A model generated the notes under the pieces. That model did not search any database, was not told the origin of the DNA, and saw nothing but the letters and a program-made list of their open reading frames with translations. This document shows, one piece after another, positions 48,735 through 61,184 of a DNA stretch of 64,000 bases. The position numbers and the translations under genes are program-made. The first letter of the stretch is position 1; each line of letters starts with the position of its first letter. The stretch is from Bacillus sp. SKDU12 (GTDB taxonomy: Bacteria > Bacillota > Bacilli > Bacillales > Bacillaceae). The stretch is from contig NZ_MSRC01000006.1 of the NCBI RefSeq assembly GCF_010093085.1, forward strand, positions 62,001 to 126,000, read 5' to 3'.

Positions 48735-51700
48735 TTACATCAACTCAAGTGATACCCGTGTTCCGCGGCCGCTTGGTTCCGCCGGATGGACGATCAGCTT
48801 TTTCGGAAGCCGCGCCCGCAGTTCCTGCACATGGCTGATGACACCGACAGACAGATTGTCTGACTGCAGTTTTTCCAAAGCGGTCACAACCGTATCAAGA
48901 AGATCCTGATCCAGAGTGCCAAATCCTTCATCTAAGAAAAAGAACTGAAGCGGGTATTCGCCGCGCAGCTGGATCTGTGCAGATAACGCAAGAGCGAGAG
49001 AAAGCGAGGTGAGGAAGGTCTCTCCTCCAGACAAGCTGGATACCGGGCGTTTGACGCCTCCATTCGCGTCATCACGCATCACGAACCCGCCTTCTGAATC
49101 TACTTCGATGGCATAACGCTGTCTCGTCAGCATGCCAAGTCTTGCTGACGCGTCCCGCGCAACGCTTTCAAGCTGCTCCTCAGCTAAAAATTCGACGAAG
49201 GTATTCCCTTTAAACACAGCTTGCAGCTTGTCCAGCCTGTCGATATGCGTCTGCCATTTTTTTAGTTCCGCTTCAATTTCATTAAACCGTTTATGATGGT
49301 CGCGAATGACGGCCAGCGCTTTCGCCGCCGCGCCTTTTTCCTCTATAGCTGCGCCATGTGCGTCCTCAGCTTCTTGTAATGCCGTAACGGTTTCGTTCCA
49401 TTCGCTCTCTAATAAGGATCGTCCGGCAAGTCTCTCCGCCACACGCTTTAAGTTTGCGGTATTTTGCTTCGCTTTATCCATAAACTGGTCGATTCCAATT
49501 TTCATCTTATCAAGCTCATCTGACGGAATAAGACTTTGCTCCACCTCTTCAGTCCGGGTAAAGGGGGTGCTTTTTGCATGCTCAAGCCAAGCAGCTTCTG
49601 CTTTCTCCAATCTGTCCTTTGCCTCTCGAAGGGCGATCTCGCTTGCTGAAGCACGGCTGTTCGCCTGATTAAGCGTCGTTTGGGCGCTTTGCAGATCTTC
49701 ATATAGAGATTGCTCTTTTTCCTTTAACACCTTTAGATCCTGCTGGACAGTGCTGAGTTTGAGTTTGATCGAATCACCTTTTGCGTAACCACCGAGTTCG
49801 CGCTCATAATCAGCTATTACGCTTTTGATTCGTTCAGCCGCATAATGAAGCTCCAGCTTTTCCCGTTCCAGCTGGTGTCCCGATTCCCGCAGCTTTTCCT
49901 TTTGTGCTTCATGCTCAGCAAGAAACGCGATGCTTTTTTCAATCCGTTTTTCACATTCTTCCGCAGCCCGGTCCTTTTCTTCAATGGCTTGCTGCCATTT
50001 TTCCGCTTCATCCACAGACTGATCCTGAAATGCTTCTTTAAACATGTTCAGATGGCTGTCCATCGAGGACTGAAGTTCGGCGATAATGCCTTCAATCCGA
50101 TCAGCCTCTCGTTTTTCAAAACCGATTTTTTCATTATACTGATCGACCTTTTTTACAGACTCCTGGTAAGCACTGATCATTTGTGTCATTCGTGTTTTCA
50201 CAGAAAGAATATCCTGTTTGACTCGTTTCCATTCTAATACAGCTGCATCAAACGCTTCATTGACCGGCTGATTCTCGTAAGAAGCTGCCGCTTCAAGGTT
50301 CGGTGCTTGAATCGTTTGTAAAAACGGACACTGTTCAATACAGCGTGCGGACTGTTCTTCAAGCGTGATTTTGGCTGACAGAATCTCTTGGCCGAGAGCT
50401 GCCGCTTCCGTCAATAACACATCTGTCTGTTTGATGTTTTCTTCAAGGTTGCTGTCGAGCTCATATGTTTCATGTACAGAGGCAGATGAATCATGATGGG
50501 TTGAACCGCAGACCGGACAAGGCTTTCCGGCAGTCAGCTTTTCAGCTAATTCTTTTGTCAGCAGTGCCACCCTTGCTTTTTCACGCTGCGCGTGAAGAGT
50601 TTGCTGTCTCTTTTTGGCCTGCTCAATCATTTGGTTGAATGAACGCTCCGTCTCGCACACCATATGATACACCGTTTGTACCGCCTCATATGCCTGAATG
50701 ATGTTGTTTTCTTCTGCTTCTTTCTTTTGAACAAGTGTACGCTTCTCCTCATTCATCTTCTGCAGGATGAGGTTCAATGCGTCACTTCGTTTTTTCTCTT
50801 TTGTGATTTGCTCCTCAGTCTGTCTGATGCGCAGAGCCATTTCTGCGGCCTTCTGGCAGCTTTTTCGCTCATCAGAGGTCACCTGCAGAGATTTAAGCTG
50901 TTGCTTCAATTCCGTCTGTCTGTTTTGTCCCCGTGTCAGACGATCTGTTACCGTCTCCAATTCATTCATGACAGATTGAAGAGCCTTTTCTATCTGTCGG
51001 AGTTCAGCCTTTTTGTGCTCTTCCTCTTGTTTGGCTTCACTCCGTTTGATTTCGATCTCCTGCAAGCGGGAAAGCTGTTCTTGTTCCGTTAAAAGCGCAG
51101 GCTCTTTCTCGCTTTTATGCCGGCGCCACGCTTCATATTCTTCTTGTTTTTGATGAAAGAAAGCAGTCAGCTCTGCTACATTCTTTTGGGCAAGCGTTTG
51201 TTCCTTTTCAGCTTTATCCTCATGCTGGATCGTTTCTGCATACCGGTCGGCATAGGGCTTCAGAGCGGCAGCTGTTTCGGCTTCCTGCAAACGCTTTTGC
51301 ATGCTGTCTATGTGCGGCTGTTTTTCTTCCAGACGATTTTTCTCTTCTTCATAAGCGGCTTTTTCCTTTTGCACATTCCAAATCTCCTGATGCTCAGCAA
51401 ACCGCTCTTTTGCTTGATCACGATTCTTCCTCATGGCTTCCAGCCGGGCTTCCGCTTGTTTAAGAGCCTGTTCCGCCTGCTCAACCGCTTCTGAACTCGC
51501 CTCGCCGAGACCGGACTGCTCAGCCAGCATTTCATTTTTCCTAGCATTGGCTTCCTGCGCCTGCCGTCTCAGCTTTTTCACAAGCCGGTCTCCATACTGC
51601 TCTAAATGAAATAAGCGCTGAAGCATATGCCTGCGCTCCGCCCCTTTTAAAGACAGAAATTCGGCAAATTTCCCTTGCGGCAGGACCACAGCTCTCGTAA

Positions 51701-52127
51701 AGTCGTCGATCGTCAGTCCTAAAAGCTCTTCCACTCTTTTGTTCACTTCGCCGGCTTTATCCGCCAGCACCGTTTGTTCATCCTTGATTTCGATGAAGCG
51801 GCAAAGTGCTGTCTTTACCTTCATGTCATCTGTTCTCTTAAACACGCGCTCAACTTTGTAAGAGGTTTGATGATTCGCCTGAAGCGCAAAGGTAAAGGAA
51901 ACAGACAGCGTATCTTCCGCATGGTTTAAGATCCCGTGTGTATTGTTTGCCGCCCGCTCCACCTTTCCGTATAAAGCAAGCGTCATTGCATCGAGGATAG
52001 AGGATTTACCGCTTCCTGTCGGGCCGAAGATACCAAAAACCCCTGCGCCGGAAAGGCCGTCAAAATCTATCGTCTGCTCCTCTCTAAAGCTATGGAGCCC
52101 CTTAATGCTTAAGGCGATCGGCTTCAT
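48735..52127 (-). CDS. sbcC: SbcC nuclease subunit (SMC-like ATPase)
   Basis: The 1130-residue protein has Walker A GPTGSGKSSILDA (35-47), two long coiled coils, the zinc hook GKPCPVCGSTHH near the middle, ABC signature VSSLSGGETFL, and Walker B QFFFLDEGFGTLD. With SbcD it forms the Rad50/Mre11-like complex that opens hairpins and processes breaks. Its ATG overlaps the sbcD stop as ATGA. Confidence 0.96.
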   Translation of the reverse strand: MKPIALSIKGLHSFREEQTIDFDGLSGAGVFGIFGPTGSGKSSILDAMTLALYGKVERAANNTHGILNHAEDTLSVSFTFALQANHQTSYKVERVFKRTDDMKVKTALCRFIEIKDEQTVLADKAGEVNKRVEELLGLTIDDFTRAVVLPQGKFAEFLSLKGAERRHMLQRLFHLEQYGDRLVKKLRRQAQEANARKNEMLAEQSGLGEASSEAVEQAEQALKQAEARLEAMRKNRDQAKERFAEHQEIWNVQKEKAAYEEEKNRLEEKQPHIDSMQKRLQEAETAAALKPYADRYAETIQHEDKAEKEQTLAQKNVAELTAFFHQKQEEYEAWRRHKSEKEPALLTEQEQLSRLQEIEIKRSEAKQEEEHKKAELRQIEKALQSVMNELETVTDRLTRGQNRQTELKQQLKSLQVTSDERKSCQKAAEMALRIRQTEEQITKEKKRSDALNLILQKMNEEKRTLVQKKEAEENNIIQAYEAVQTVYHMVCETERSFNQMIEQAKKRQQTLHAQREKARVALLTKELAEKLTAGKPCPVCGSTHHDSSASVHETYELDSNLEENIKQTDVLLTEAAALGQEILSAKITLEEQSARCIEQCPFLQTIQAPNLEAAASYENQPVNEAFDAAVLEWKRVKQDILSVKTRMTQMISAYQESVKKVDQYNEKIGFEKREADRIEGIIAELQSSMDSHLNMFKEAFQDQSVDEAEKWQQAIEEKDRAAEECEKRIEKSIAFLAEHEAQKEKLRESGHQLEREKLELHYAAERIKSVIADYERELGGYAKGDSIKLKLSTVQQDLKVLKEKEQSLYEDLQSAQTTLNQANSRASASEIALREAKDRLEKAEAAWLEHAKSTPFTRTEEVEQSLIPSDELDKMKIGIDQFMDKAKQNTANLKRVAERLAGRSLLESEWNETVTALQEAEDAHGAAIEEKGAAAKALAVIRDHHKRFNEIEAELKKWQTHIDRLDKLQAVFKGNTFVEFLAEEQLESVARDASARLGMLTRQRYAIEVDSEGGFVMRDDANGGVKRPVSSLSGGETFLTSLSLALALSAQIQLRGEYPLQFFFLDEGFGTLDQDLLDTVVTALEKLQSDNLSVGVISHVQELRARLPKKLIVHPAEPSGRGTRVSLELM

Positions 52128-53299
52128 GTCGCATCCTCCTCTTCTGCACCTGATGCAAGCTCTAAAAACAGCTTCACCATTTCTTCATCCGGCACTGCGC
52201 CGCCTGTTTGTTTTTCATAAAATTTCTTAAAGCGGTCCTCAATCGACACATGTTTAACCTCGATCCGTTCCCGGTCTTTCTTTTGTTCTTCGAAAACCGG
52301 CCTGATATGGATAAAGCCCGGGTGCGCCTTCCGCAGTCTGTGAATGTCTTCAAGTGAGAGCTGGTCCGTCATATGAATTTCCAGATCAATCCAAGCGTTC
52401 TGATCCCTGCCTTCATCAAGCCAGCTGTACACCTCGCTTACGCCATTTACGGCTTTCCACTTCACAAGGGGTTTGCCGCTCGATAATAATACTTCATTCC
52501 AAGAAGCCTCTTCTCCCGGCTTCGCGTCCACAATTGTCACTGACTTGGCATAGCCTGCCTCAGAAAAACTGTAGGCGAGCGGCGAACCTGAATAACGCGC
52601 AAGCGTCCGCGCCCGCTTGATCGTTTGCGGGCGATGCAAATGGCCGAGTGCCACATATGCTGCATCCGCTGGCAGGCTTTCAGCAGCCACCGTATAAGCG
52701 CCGCCGACTTCAATCGGCCGCTCTGAATCCGTTTGGTTTCCGCCTGCGACATAAATATGGCTGGCGGCAACCTTCACGGCCTCTTTACGGAACCGGCTTG
52801 TCATATGCTCAAACGCCTGCCTGATTTTTACGTCATAATGATCGCGGAGCAGCTTTTCATCAAATGTATCGGATAGCACTTCATTTAATCGCGCTTCAGA
52901 TGGATACGCCAGTGCTCCGACCGCTAAAAGCTCCCCTGCTGAAGACACTTCAATGTGAAGCGGCTCTGTTGTCGGATAGCCGATTAAATAAATGCCGTTT
53001 TCATGTGTCAGCGGTGAAGCGGCGGATAAGCGGTCAGGATTATCATGGTTGCCGGCAATGACAACAATCGGACGCTTTCCTCTGTCACTGAGCGCAGACA
53101 GGCTTTCATAAAACAGTTGTTCGGCTAAAGCCGGCGGGTTCACGGTGTCAAATGCGTCCCCCGCCATAACAATGGCATCGATCTGCTCTTCCTTTACAAT
53201 CGTATTCAATTCATCAAGCACATCGGCCTGTTCACTCAGCCTGCTTCTTCCTTCCAGCGTTTTTCCTAGATGCCAGTCAGCCGTATGTAAAATACGCAA
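52124..53299 (-). CDS. sbcD: SbcD nuclease subunit (Mre11-like)
   Basis: The 391-residue metallophosphoesterase has motifs HTADWHLGK (5-13), MAGDAFDTVNPP, AGNHDNPDRL and LGHLHRPQ. It is the nuclease partner of SbcC. It begins 71 bp after addA, with a large hairpin in the gap. Confidence 0.96.
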   Translation of the reverse strand: MRILHTADWHLGKTLEGRSRLSEQADVLDELNTIVKEEQIDAIVMAGDAFDTVNPPALAEQLFYESLSALSDRGKRPIVVIAGNHDNPDRLSAASPLTHENGIYLIGYPTTEPLHIEVSSAGELLAVGALAYPSEARLNEVLSDTFDEKLLRDHYDVKIRQAFEHMTSRFRKEAVKVAASHIYVAGGNQTDSERPIEVGGAYTVAAESLPADAAYVALGHLHRPQTIKRARTLARYSGSPLAYSFSEAGYAKSVTIVDAKPGEEASWNEVLLSSGKPLVKWKAVNGVSEVYSWLDEGRDQNAWIDLEIHMTDQLSLEDIHRLRKAHPGFIHIRPVFEEQKKDRERIEVKHVSIEDRFKKFYEKQTGGAVPDEEMVKLFLELASGAEEEDAT

Positions 53300-53321
53300 A
53301 TGCTTTCACCTCTCTTTTGTA

Positions 53322-53370
53322 TAGAAAACGAGATCCGCTCCGCTTGAATCCCCGGAGCATACGGATCTCG
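53322..53370 (-). terminator. Large hairpin with T run between addA and sbcD
   Basis: CGAGATCCG (53329-53337) pairs with CGGATCTCG (53362-53370), and inside it CTCCG with CGGAG (53353-53357). On the minus strand a TTTTC tract follows. It starts at the addA stop, so it may attenuate read-through into sbcDC. Confidence 0.65.
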
Positions 53371-56300
53371 CTATAATGTGAGAATGTGCCCTCCGTCAAA
53401 GAAATAAAGCGCACATCCCTTTACCTTTGTATTTGCAATTCGCTCAACAGCCCTCGTGTACAGCTGTATTTGCGTTTCATATCGTTTCTTTAAGATTGGT
53501 GCCGCTCCTTCAAATCCGTGCTGGAATTTGCCATCAATCCGGTCAGATTTGTAGTCCAAGAGATATAAACCATCTTCCGTTTCATAAAGGCAATCAATGA
53601 TTCCCTGCACCAAAAGCGGTTCATTCGCCTCCTGTGCATCAGGATAGATCTCTTTTGCCGGAAGCGCTAAACTGAATGGCACTTCACGGTTCTTCCACTT
53701 CGCACCGATCAGCTGTCCGCCAATTGCCGTATGGAAGAATTGAACGATTTCTCCAATATCAATAGCGGCTTTTTGTTCTTCAGTGAGCAGTTCATTTTCA
53801 TAAAGCTTTTGCACCATTTGCTCTGCTTCTTCTATCGTTGGGATGTGTGTCAGCGCGATATGCTGCATCACCGTATGCATAGCCGTCCCTTTCTCCGCCG
53901 CTGTCAGGCCTTTTTTCATCATAAAAGCAGGACGCCTGTACAACATGCTTCCTTCAGCAGGTTTAACGGGAGCTTGGCCGCTGTATTCATCCTCATACTC
54001 TCTTTTTCTCTTGATCTCAGAAACCGATTGCTTTGTGCGAATTTGCGTTACCTCGTGATGCGGGTAGGTCCAGTTCAGCTGCTCGCGGGCTTTTTCATCA
54101 AAAGCAAACGCGCCGGGAACCGGTTCACCATTGCGGATCGCTTCTAAGCGCTCGCTTTTTTCTTCCATTCTTTCTTCCAGATCATCATCCAGCAAATCAT
54201 AGGAATGAATCATGCGGACGGCAAAACGCGCCGGGTGACCTGAGATGTCCGCATGCGCTGCGGCATCGTTTTCCGCCAAAGCCGCCATATCTCTGTGCCT
54301 GGCAAGAGCCGGGCCGATGAAATCTAAATACGTTTTTGCCTGATAGCGGTCAAATTCAGGAAGAAGCCAATTCGTTTGGGACGCGGACGCCTGCCATTTT
54401 GCGAGCTGTTTCTGATGATCCTTACACGAACCAAGCAGAAACAGTTTTTCTTTCGCTCTCGTTAATGCAACATACAGAACACGCAATTCCTCTGACAGCA
54501 GCTCCCTGCGCATTTTTTTCTTCATTGCAATGAGCGGAAGCGTTGGGTAGCTGATGCGCCATTGCGGATGAATAAATTTCGTGCCAAATCCGAGCTCCTT
54601 GTCCAGCAGGTACGATTTGTTTAAATCCATCATGTTGAAATTGCGGCCCAAACCCGCTGCAAACACGACAGGAAATTCGAGCCCTTTACTGCTGTGGATG
54701 GTCATTAAACGGACTACATCCTCCTGCTCGCTGAGCGCTCGCGCCGTTCCAAGATCATCGCCCCGCTCCTGCATCCGTTCGATAAACCGCAGAAAACGGA
54801 ACAGGCCGCGAAATGCTGTCGATTCATATTGGCGCGCCCGGTCATAGAGAACCCGCAAATTGGCCTGACGCTGTTTTCCGCCCGGCATCCCGCCGACATA
54901 ATCCATGTATTTCGTGTCGCGGTACACTTCCCAAATCAGCTCAGATACGGAGTGGTTTTTCGAAAACGCACGCCATTTTTGCAGATGTCTGTAGAATGTG
55001 TGCAGCTTTTGATAAAGCTCATCGTTTCGGTCGCCTGCAGCCAAATAGTCTTTCATTGCTTCATAATACGGCGCTTTTGTGTTTTCAAGCCTGATCAAGG
55101 ACAGCTCATTTTCATCAGCCCCGACGATCGGGGAGCGCAGCACGGAGGCAAGCGGAATATCCTGATACGGGTTATCGATCACCTTCAGCACAGAAAGCGC
55201 GACGGCGACTTCGACCGCTTCAAAATACCCTGACGTTAAATTGGCGTAAACCGGTATGCCTTGAGCTCTCAGCTCTTCCATGATTTGCGGCGCCCACGGC
55301 ATGGAACGAAGCAAAATCACGATATCCCGGTATTGGATATTGCGATGTGTTTTCGTTTTTCCGTCATATACCTTAAATGGCGATGAAACCAGTTTGCGAA
55401 TTTCCTTAGCGATCGCTTTCGCTTCGAACTGCACTGTTTCAAGCTCTTCTACTTCCTCGCCTGCATCCGTCTGTTCAGAGTTGTCAATCAGCAGCAGCTC
55501 TGTTTCCGTCTCAGCATTGTCCGGATAATCTGCACCAAGCTTCAGCTCAGCCTGCTCGTCATAATCAACCTCACCGATTTTGCCGCCCATCAGCTGTTTA
55601 AATAAAAAGTTTGTGCTGTCTAAAATATCAGTCCTGCTTCGGAAATTTTTATTCAAGTCAATTTTCCGTCCCGTTCCTTCTCCGCTTTCTGTAAACCGCT
55701 TGTATTTGGAGAGGAAAAGGAGCGGCTCCGCCAATCTGAATCGATAAATCGACTGTTTGACATCTCCTACCATAAACAGGTTGCCCGTCTCTTCCGGCCC
55801 GCTTGTGACGAGCTGCAGGATCGATTCCTGCACGAGGTTGGTATCCTGGTATTCATCAACAAGCACCTCATGAAACTGCTCCTGATAAAATCTTGCCGCT
55901 TCGCTCGGCTCCTGTTCACCTTTGTCATTTTCAGCTGTCAAAATCGCCAAACAGTAATGCTCCAAATCAGAAAAATCGATGATTGATTTTTCCTGCTTCG
56001 CGGCTTCGAATCGCTTTCCAAAACTAATGACAAGCTGTATGAGCGTTTCAATAACAGGCTTCATGCCGGCTAAGCTGTTCAAATGCTGCTCAGGACTTCT
56101 TGTGAAGTAGTCAGTTTTGAGTTTTTCCAAGAGTTTTTTTGCATCGTTTCTCAAATCTGTCACTTCATCAAGCAATGCAGGATCAAACTCGTCCCCTTTT
56201 ACTGCTTTCGCACGCTTAAAAGAAATGGCGGGAACCCGCTTATAAAGTTCATTAAAATCCTCCTGATGCTGAATCAGTTCATCAATCTGCGCAAGATCAT

Positions 56301-57075
56301 CAAGAAAGTTGTCGGCCCGCGGCGCCGGGCCGCCCGGCGCTTTCGTCAGCTCATACGCGCGCAGAAGCTTTTCCTTCGCCCCGTTAAGCACCATCGCGAT
56401 ATCCTCTTTAACATATTGATAAAACGGAAGCTCTTCGATGGCGCTTTTTTCCGCTACATCATACAGATGGACAAAGCTTTCCAGCCATGCCTCTGGGTTT
56501 GGGTGGGAGCGGGAATACTCGTACACCTGTTTGACGAGAAATTGCAGATCCAGATCGTGCCGGTCTGTCGTGTAACGGTCAACAAGCTCAAAAAACGCCT
56601 TTTCGCCCTTTGCGTATTCGTCTTCAAACAGCTCGTCAAGCACCTCATCCCCTAGCAGCTCGCCTTCTGTTTGATCAGCAATCCGAAAACCCGGATCCAG
56701 GTCGATCAAATAGTAATATTTCTTCAGCACTTGCAGGCAAAAGGAATGAAGTGTCGAAATGCTGGCTCGGTTTAAAAGAGACAGCTGGCGTCTGATATGC
56801 AGCGAACCGGGGCGTTTTACAAGCTCTTTTTCCAAAGCATCTGCGATCCGGTGTTTCATTTCTGCCGCTGAAGCGTTTGTAAATGTCACAACAAGAAGCC
56901 GGTCTACGTCAATCGGGTTTTCCTCCGCGGTGATTTTCCGGATCATTCGTTCAACGAGCACAGCGGTTTTCCCGGAGCCCGCAGCAGCCGCCACAAGAAT
57001 ATCCTGGCCGGTTGAAACAATGGCATTCCATTGGTCATCTGTCCACGTGCTGTCTGCCGGTTTAGGAATGTTCAT
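53371..57075 (-). CDS. addA: AddA helicase-nuclease subunit
   Basis: ATG 57075 is 9 nt after AGGAGG and gives 1234 residues starting [20 protein letters not shown]; the ATG at 57081 is too close to that site. UvrD-type helicase motifs include [38 protein letters not shown] and [14 protein letters not shown]. The C-terminal nuclease has LLDYKSDRI. With AddB it resects double-strand ends up to Chi. It overlaps addB by 14 bp. Confidence 0.97.
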   Translation of the reverse strand: MNIPKPADSTWTDDQWNAIVSTGQDILVAAAAGSGKTAVLVERMIRKITAEENPIDVDRLLVVTFTNASAAEMKHRIADALEKELVKRPGSLHIRRQLSLLNRASISTLHSFCLQVLKKYYYLIDLDPGFRIADQTEGELLGDEVLDELFEDEYAKGEKAFFELVDRYTTDRHDLDLQFLVKQVYEYSRSHPNPEAWLESFVHLYDVAEKSAIEELPFYQYVKEDIAMVLNGAKEKLLRAYELTKAPGGPAPRADNFLDDLAQIDELIQHQEDFNELYKRVPAISFKRAKAVKGDEFDPALLDEVTDLRNDAKKLLEKLKTDYFTRSPEQHLNSLAGMKPVIETLIQLVISFGKRFEAAKQEKSIIDFSDLEHYCLAILTAENDKGEQEPSEAARFYQEQFHEVLVDEYQDTNLVQESILQLVTSGPEETGNLFMVGDVKQSIYRFRLAEPLLFLSKYKRFTESGEGTGRKIDLNKNFRSRTDILDSTNFLFKQLMGGKIGEVDYDEQAELKLGADYPDNAETETELLLIDNSEQTDAGEEVEELETVQFEAKAIAKEIRKLVSSPFKVYDGKTKTHRNIQYRDIVILLRSMPWAPQIMEELRAQGIPVYANLTSGYFEAVEVAVALSVLKVIDNPYQDIPLASVLRSPIVGADENELSLIRLENTKAPYYEAMKDYLAAGDRNDELYQKLHTFYRHLQKWRAFSKNHSVSELIWEVYRDTKYMDYVGGMPGGKQRQANLRVLYDRARQYESTAFRGLFRFLRFIERMQERGDDLGTARALSEQEDVVRLMTIHSSKGLEFPVVFAAGLGRNFNMMDLNKSYLLDKELGFGTKFIHPQWRISYPTLPLIAMKKKMRRELLSEELRVLYVALTRAKEKLFLLGSCKDHQKQLAKWQASASQTNWLLPEFDRYQAKTYLDFIGPALARHRDMAALAENDAAAHADISGHPARFAVRMIHSYDLLDDDLEERMEEKSERLEAIRNGEPVPGAFAFDEKAREQLNWTYPHHEVTQIRTKQSVSEIKRKREYEDEYSGQAPVKPAEGSMLYRRPAFMMKKGLTAAEKGTAMHTVMQHIALTHIPTIEEAEQMVQKLYENELLTEEQKAAIDIGEIVQFFHTAIGGQLIGAKWKNREVPFSLALPAKEIYPDAQEANEPLLVQGIIDCLYETEDGLYLLDYKSDRIDGKFQHGFEGAAPILKKRYETQIQLYTRAVERIANTKVKGCALYFFDGGHILTL

Positions 57076-60000
57076 TGCCATCCGCCTCCTTTTTCATCCA
57101 CTCAAGTATCGTCTTGTCCTTTTCAGCCTTTAACGAGCGATACTCGTTTTCTTCTAATGATTCATCAAATTGGCATACTGATTTGAACGCACAGTACGTG
57201 CACGGCGTCTTGTTCTTCATTTTATACGGCTCAATCGATACGCGTCCGTCGGTGATTTGTTCACCTGCTTCTTCAAAGGTGCGGCGCACATGCTTCGTCA
57301 GCAGTTCAAATTCCTTTTCGCCGACTGCAGCAGAATCCGATCTGAGAGAGCCATCTTTTTTCAAGCCCGCGTTGATGATATTCGACCGTCCCTCTTGAAG
57401 GGTCGTATCCATGAGACGAATCGCTTCCTGATCGCCAAGGAGCAAGCCCTTCATTTTAAATTTCTTAAAAATCTCCTGTTCAATCTCATCAAGCCCAAGC
57501 GGGAGATGAGATTGAATCATCGGGTCATGAATATGGAAATACAGCACTCCGGCCGGCGTTGCTCTCATTCCGAGCCAGTCGGCGGAATGTGTAATTGATA
57601 AATCAAGGTATGTCAGCATTTGCAGCGCAAGTCCGTAATATACTTCCGCTAAATCAAGACCTTTGTCGCTTGATTTATAATCGACAATTCTTAGAAGCAG
57701 GCCTTTTGAGCTTTCCGCTTTATCGACGCGGTCAATTCGTCCGACGAGCTCCATCGTGCAGCCGTTTTTCAGCTTAAAGGTAAGCGGCGGAAGCGGCCCT
57801 TTTCCTCCGAAGCCCAGTTCAAGACCGACCGGCACGAATCCGCTCGCTTTCGCATGCTCGCTTAAAATGCCGGACACTCGTGTCACAATCTTTTGCAGTT
57901 TTTCTTTTACATAAAAATGCCGGTTTGAGCTAAGCAGAATTTCCTTTTGCAGTTTCGGCGCCAGCCGCTCGACCGCATCATAGGAAAACAGCTCACACTG
58001 CTCTTTCGTTAAATCACGCCAATCCATTTTTTGCTCACGCAGCCGGTCTGAAATCAGCTTTAAGCTGGAATGAAACAGCTGGCCGATGTCTGGTGCTTCG
58101 AGCTTGAAAAATTGCCGTTCCTTCAAATGCAGCCCATGTGACGCAAAATGGGAGAACGGACAAGCGTTAAAGGTTTCCATTCTCGATACACTGCCCTGAA
58201 TGCGTTCACCATAGAGCTGTCTCGACACGCCTCGTTCAAGCTGCTTCACTTCATTACGGAAAAACAGGCTTGAAAACAGGTTTTTCGATTGCAGCCTGTC
58301 CGGTTCGCTCATCAGCACATTGTACGTGCTCCACCAGACGTCGCTGATGTCGTATTCCCGAGTCCATAATCTGAGCTGGCTCGCAGTAAAGGACTGTGCC
58401 ACGCTTTTATTGACAACATACATAAGCTGTTCCTCATCGCTGACCTGTTCAGGTTCGTTTGTCAACAGACGTTCCTTATGTTGCGGAAACAGTTCTTCCA
58501 GCCGCTTAATGACAATCGACGGCAAAAGCGTTTTTCCTTCTGCATCGGCAATCGGATACGATACGTAAAGCCGGTCAGACGGACTGGAAAACGCCATATA
58601 GATGAGAAAATGCTCATCAAGCAGACGCTCCCGCCCGCCTGAGGATAGCTCAACCCCAACCGTTTTCAGCCATTCCCGGTCATCGTCCGACAGAACTCCG
58701 TTTTCATCAGGTCTCGCTGGCAGAACGCCGTCGTTTGCCCCCAGCACAAAGGTGCAGGAGGTATCATACATTCTGGATAAATCCATATTGCCGACAAACA
58801 CCTGATCAAGCGCAGGCGGAATGAGAGAAAATGTAAGCGACTCCGCGCCGGCTTCCATCATTTGCTGAAACAACTCAAGAGAAATCTCATCATCCCCCAT
58901 CATTTCAACAAACTCCTCAAGCAGCTGAATGACTGCATCCCACGCCTGCTGATGCTGCTGCGCTTCGATCATTCTGCCCTCTTCTTCGGCACGCTGTCTT
59001 TCCTGATCCAGCTTCAGCGGAACATCCGTTTCTTCTAAATAGCGGTAGAGCGCCTCCGCCTTCTCCTGAACCGTCTTTGCTTTTTTCATTCGTTTTTGCA
59101 GCTGAAAAAGCGGCGGAACAATCCAGTCACGTGTGTCATTCAGCATGTTTTCCATTTCGATTTCCTGATCGGTTTGCGCAAAATCATCATCTAACGATAC
59201 AAAACGTCTGTAATGGAAACGGTCGCCTTTTGTCCAGCGATCGCCTTTGATTCCGTAGGCGATACAGTAATTTTCAAGCTGATCGACCTGTTCTCTCACC
59301 TTAGTCTTCGGCTCGTTAAGCGGGAATAACAGTTCGGTTTTCACACAGCGAAACACTGCTTCATAACGCCAGTTCCCTTTCAGAACATCAAGGCTCGAGC
59401 GGATAAATTCGATTAACGGATGGTTCAGCATAGATGCTTTTCCGTCAATGAAATAAGGAATCTCGTAATCAGCGAAAACTTCCTTCACCATATCTTTGTA
59501 GTCTTCCGGCTGGCGTGCGAGAATCGCTACATCCTTATAGCGATAGCCCTGCTCTCTGATAAGAGCGTGAATTTCCCGGGCAATGCCTTCAAGCTCTGCT
59601 CGTCTGTTTGCGGCCTGCATGATAGTAAAAGCCTCTTGTTTTTCTGCATATGGGACGGCGGGACGCGCTTCGTACTGCGCCTCTAGATGCGCTAACTCCG
59701 GTGTGCGTGTATGCCGTTTGCTCCCGCTAAGCTCTTTATACGTAATGTCCAGGTTCAATTCCTTCGCCTTTTCGTGCAGGCGGTAATAGGTTTTTCCCGT
59801 CATTCTGAATAATTCCAGTTCATGCGGCTCCCGTTCGTAAGACGGCTTGTCCGCTGTGAGCGAAAACGTGATATGCTCTGCATGAACCATCAGCTGCTCC
59901 AACACCCTGAATTCCTGCGGCGTAAACTGATAAAAGCCGTCCACATAGATATGCGCGCCTTTTACATCCTCTGACAGCGGGATATGCTCTGCCAGCAATG

Positions 60001-60562
60001 TCAAATAATCCTCCGAGTGAAGATATTGATCCGCAAGGCTTTTTTCCATCTGCTGATACAGAATAGATAAATCATGAAGTTTTTCAGATAAAATACGTTC
60101 CCCGCGATACTCGGACGCCGTTCCGCTTTCCGCCATTCGGCGAATATCTTCCGGTTCCAGACAATATCGCTTAAATTCTGTCAGCATCCGTTCAACCTGT
60201 GCGGTAAATCCGCTTTTATCACTTGCTTTTTGATAGACTTTGAACTCCTGTTTATGCTCCTCAATGAGTTTCCGCAGGAGCATCTGTACACCTGTGCTCG
60301 TCAGAAACGGCCTGCTCATTCCTCCCGTATGCTGGAGGATTCGCCAGGCCAACCGTGAAAAGCTGAACACTTGAGCACGTATCATTCCGCCCATATCAGG
60401 CGTTTTAGCAAGCTCGTATTCCATTAAAAACGTCATTTGATCCGGGACTAGAAAAATGATCGGTTTCCCGAATGGAGCCCGGCGCAGCTCATCCTGAATG
60501 CTGTCGATGATCAGCTTCGTTTTTCCACTCCCGGACCTGCCTACTAAAAACTCTGCTCCCAA
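57062..60562 (-). CDS. addB: AddB helicase-nuclease subunit
   Basis: Start TTG 60562, following AGAGAGGGG, gives 1166 residues beginning [15 protein letters not shown], the size known for strain 168. A frame reaching 60700 lacks a ribosome site. Walker A is GRSGSGKT (8-15). The C-terminal nuclease has [11 protein letters not shown], and iron-sulfur cysteines lie in FNACPFSHF and [13 protein letters not shown]. It partners AddA and recognises Chi. Confidence 0.96.
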   Translation of the reverse strand: MGAEFLVGRSGSGKTKLIIDSIQDELRRAPFGKPIIFLVPDQMTFLMEYELAKTPDMGGMIRAQVFSFSRLAWRILQHTGGMSRPFLTSTGVQMLLRKLIEEHKQEFKVYQKASDKSGFTAQVERMLTEFKRYCLEPEDIRRMAESGTASEYRGERILSEKLHDLSILYQQMEKSLADQYLHSEDYLTLLAEHIPLSEDVKGAHIYVDGFYQFTPQEFRVLEQLMVHAEHITFSLTADKPSYEREPHELELFRMTGKTYYRLHEKAKELNLDITYKELSGSKRHTRTPELAHLEAQYEARPAVPYAEKQEAFTIMQAANRRAELEGIAREIHALIREQGYRYKDVAILARQPEDYKDMVKEVFADYEIPYFIDGKASMLNHPLIEFIRSSLDVLKGNWRYEAVFRCVKTELLFPLNEPKTKVREQVDQLENYCIAYGIKGDRWTKGDRFHYRRFVSLDDDFAQTDQEIEMENMLNDTRDWIVPPLFQLQKRMKKAKTVQEKAEALYRYLEETDVPLKLDQERQRAEEEGRMIEAQQHQQAWDAVIQLLEEFVEMMGDDEISLELFQQMMEAGAESLTFSLIPPALDQVFVGNMDLSRMYDTSCTFVLGANDGVLPARPDENGVLSDDDREWLKTVGVELSSGGRERLLDEHFLIYMAFSSPSDRLYVSYPIADAEGKTLLPSIVIKRLEELFPQHKERLLTNEPEQVSDEEQLMYVVNKSVAQSFTASQLRLWTREYDISDVWWSTYNVLMSEPDRLQSKNLFSSLFFRNEVKQLERGVSRQLYGERIQGSVSRMETFNACPFSHFASHGLHLKERQFFKLEAPDIGQLFHSSLKLISDRLREQKMDWRDLTKEQCELFSYDAVERLAPKLQKEILLSSNRHFYVKEKLQKIVTRVSGILSEHAKASGFVPVGLELGFGGKGPLPPLTFKLKNGCTMELVGRIDRVDKAESSKGLLLRIVDYKSSDKGLDLAEVYYGLALQMLTYLDLSITHSADWLGMRATPAGVLYFHIHDPMIQSHLPLGLDEIEQEIFKKFKMKGLLLGDQEAIRLMDTTLQEGRSNIINAGLKKDGSLRSDSAAVGEKEFELLTKHVRRTFEEAGEQITDGRVSIEPYKMKNKTPCTYCAFKSVCQFDESLEENEYRSLKAEKDKTILEWMKKEADGNEHS

Positions 60563-60679
60563 ATTAGAAGACCCCTCTCTTTTTATCTTTCTATATTTTA
60601 TCGAATGTTGACGAAAATGACCAATCTCATCTATTGGTAAAAAACGGCCTTTCACATTGGAAAAACTGAGTTTCTCAGC

Positions 60680-60706
60680 ACATGTCTCTTTGCCCTGCAT
60701 ATACTT
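60680..60706 (+). promoter_or_regulatory. Candidate sigma-K promoter of yhjR
   Basis: AC (60680-60681), 16 bp, then CATATACTT (60698-60706), one base from the sigma-K -10 CATANNNTA. It is 41 bp before yhjR. Confidence 0.45.
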
Positions 60707-60746
60707 TTACAGAAGCCCAATTCCTCAAGAATGGAGTTGAACCGCC

Positions 60747-61184
60747 TTGCATTACAGTTACTACCCCTATCCAGCGCTATACCGGGAAGACCCTGTTTTG
60801 ATTCGGAACTTGGAAAAAGCCATTAACGGAGAATTCAGCGCAATTCAATGCTACCGCAAGCTTGCCGAACTCGCCCGCCGCGATGACGCCAGAAAACAGA
60901 TTGAAGAAATCAGGCGGGACGAAATGCGCCACCTCCGCGATTTTTCTTCATTGTACGGAGCCGTTACCGGCAGACACTTCACACCGAAACAAACGGAGGA
61001 GTGCCCGAACACTTTCATGAGCGGACTGGACGCCGCTTTTAAGGATGAACAAGAAACAGTCGACTTTTATTTGCGTGCGGCCGAGGAAACCTCAAATGTA
61101 AAAGCGAAAGGCATTTTCACACGCGCTGCCCGGGATGAACAAAATCACGCTGTTTGGTTTCTATACTTTCTGATGGAACGCTAG
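60747..61184 (+). CDS. yhjR: Ferritin-like diiron protein (rubrerythrin/CotJC type)
   Basis: Start TTG 60747, 10 nt after GGAG, gives 145 residues with N-terminus MHYSYYPYPALYREDP. Iron ligands are placed as in the ferritin-like family: GEFSAIQCYRKLAE, then RRDEMRHLRDF, and later KDEQETVDFYLRA and RDEQNHAVWF. A metal-dependent redox or storage role is likely. The sporulation-type promoter suggests a spore protein. Confidence 0.82.
   Translation: MHYSYYPYPALYREDPVLIRNLEKAINGEFSAIQCYRKLAELARRDDARKQIEEIRRDEMRHLRDFSSLYGAVTGRHFTPKQTEECPNTFMSGLDAAFKDEQETVDFYLRAAEETSNVKAKGIFTRAARDEQNHAVWFLYFLMER

Noticed and set aside
60563-60700. Longer N-terminus of addB
   Set aside because: No ribosome site supports it, and the ATP-binding motif sits at the usual place only when TTG 60562 is the start.
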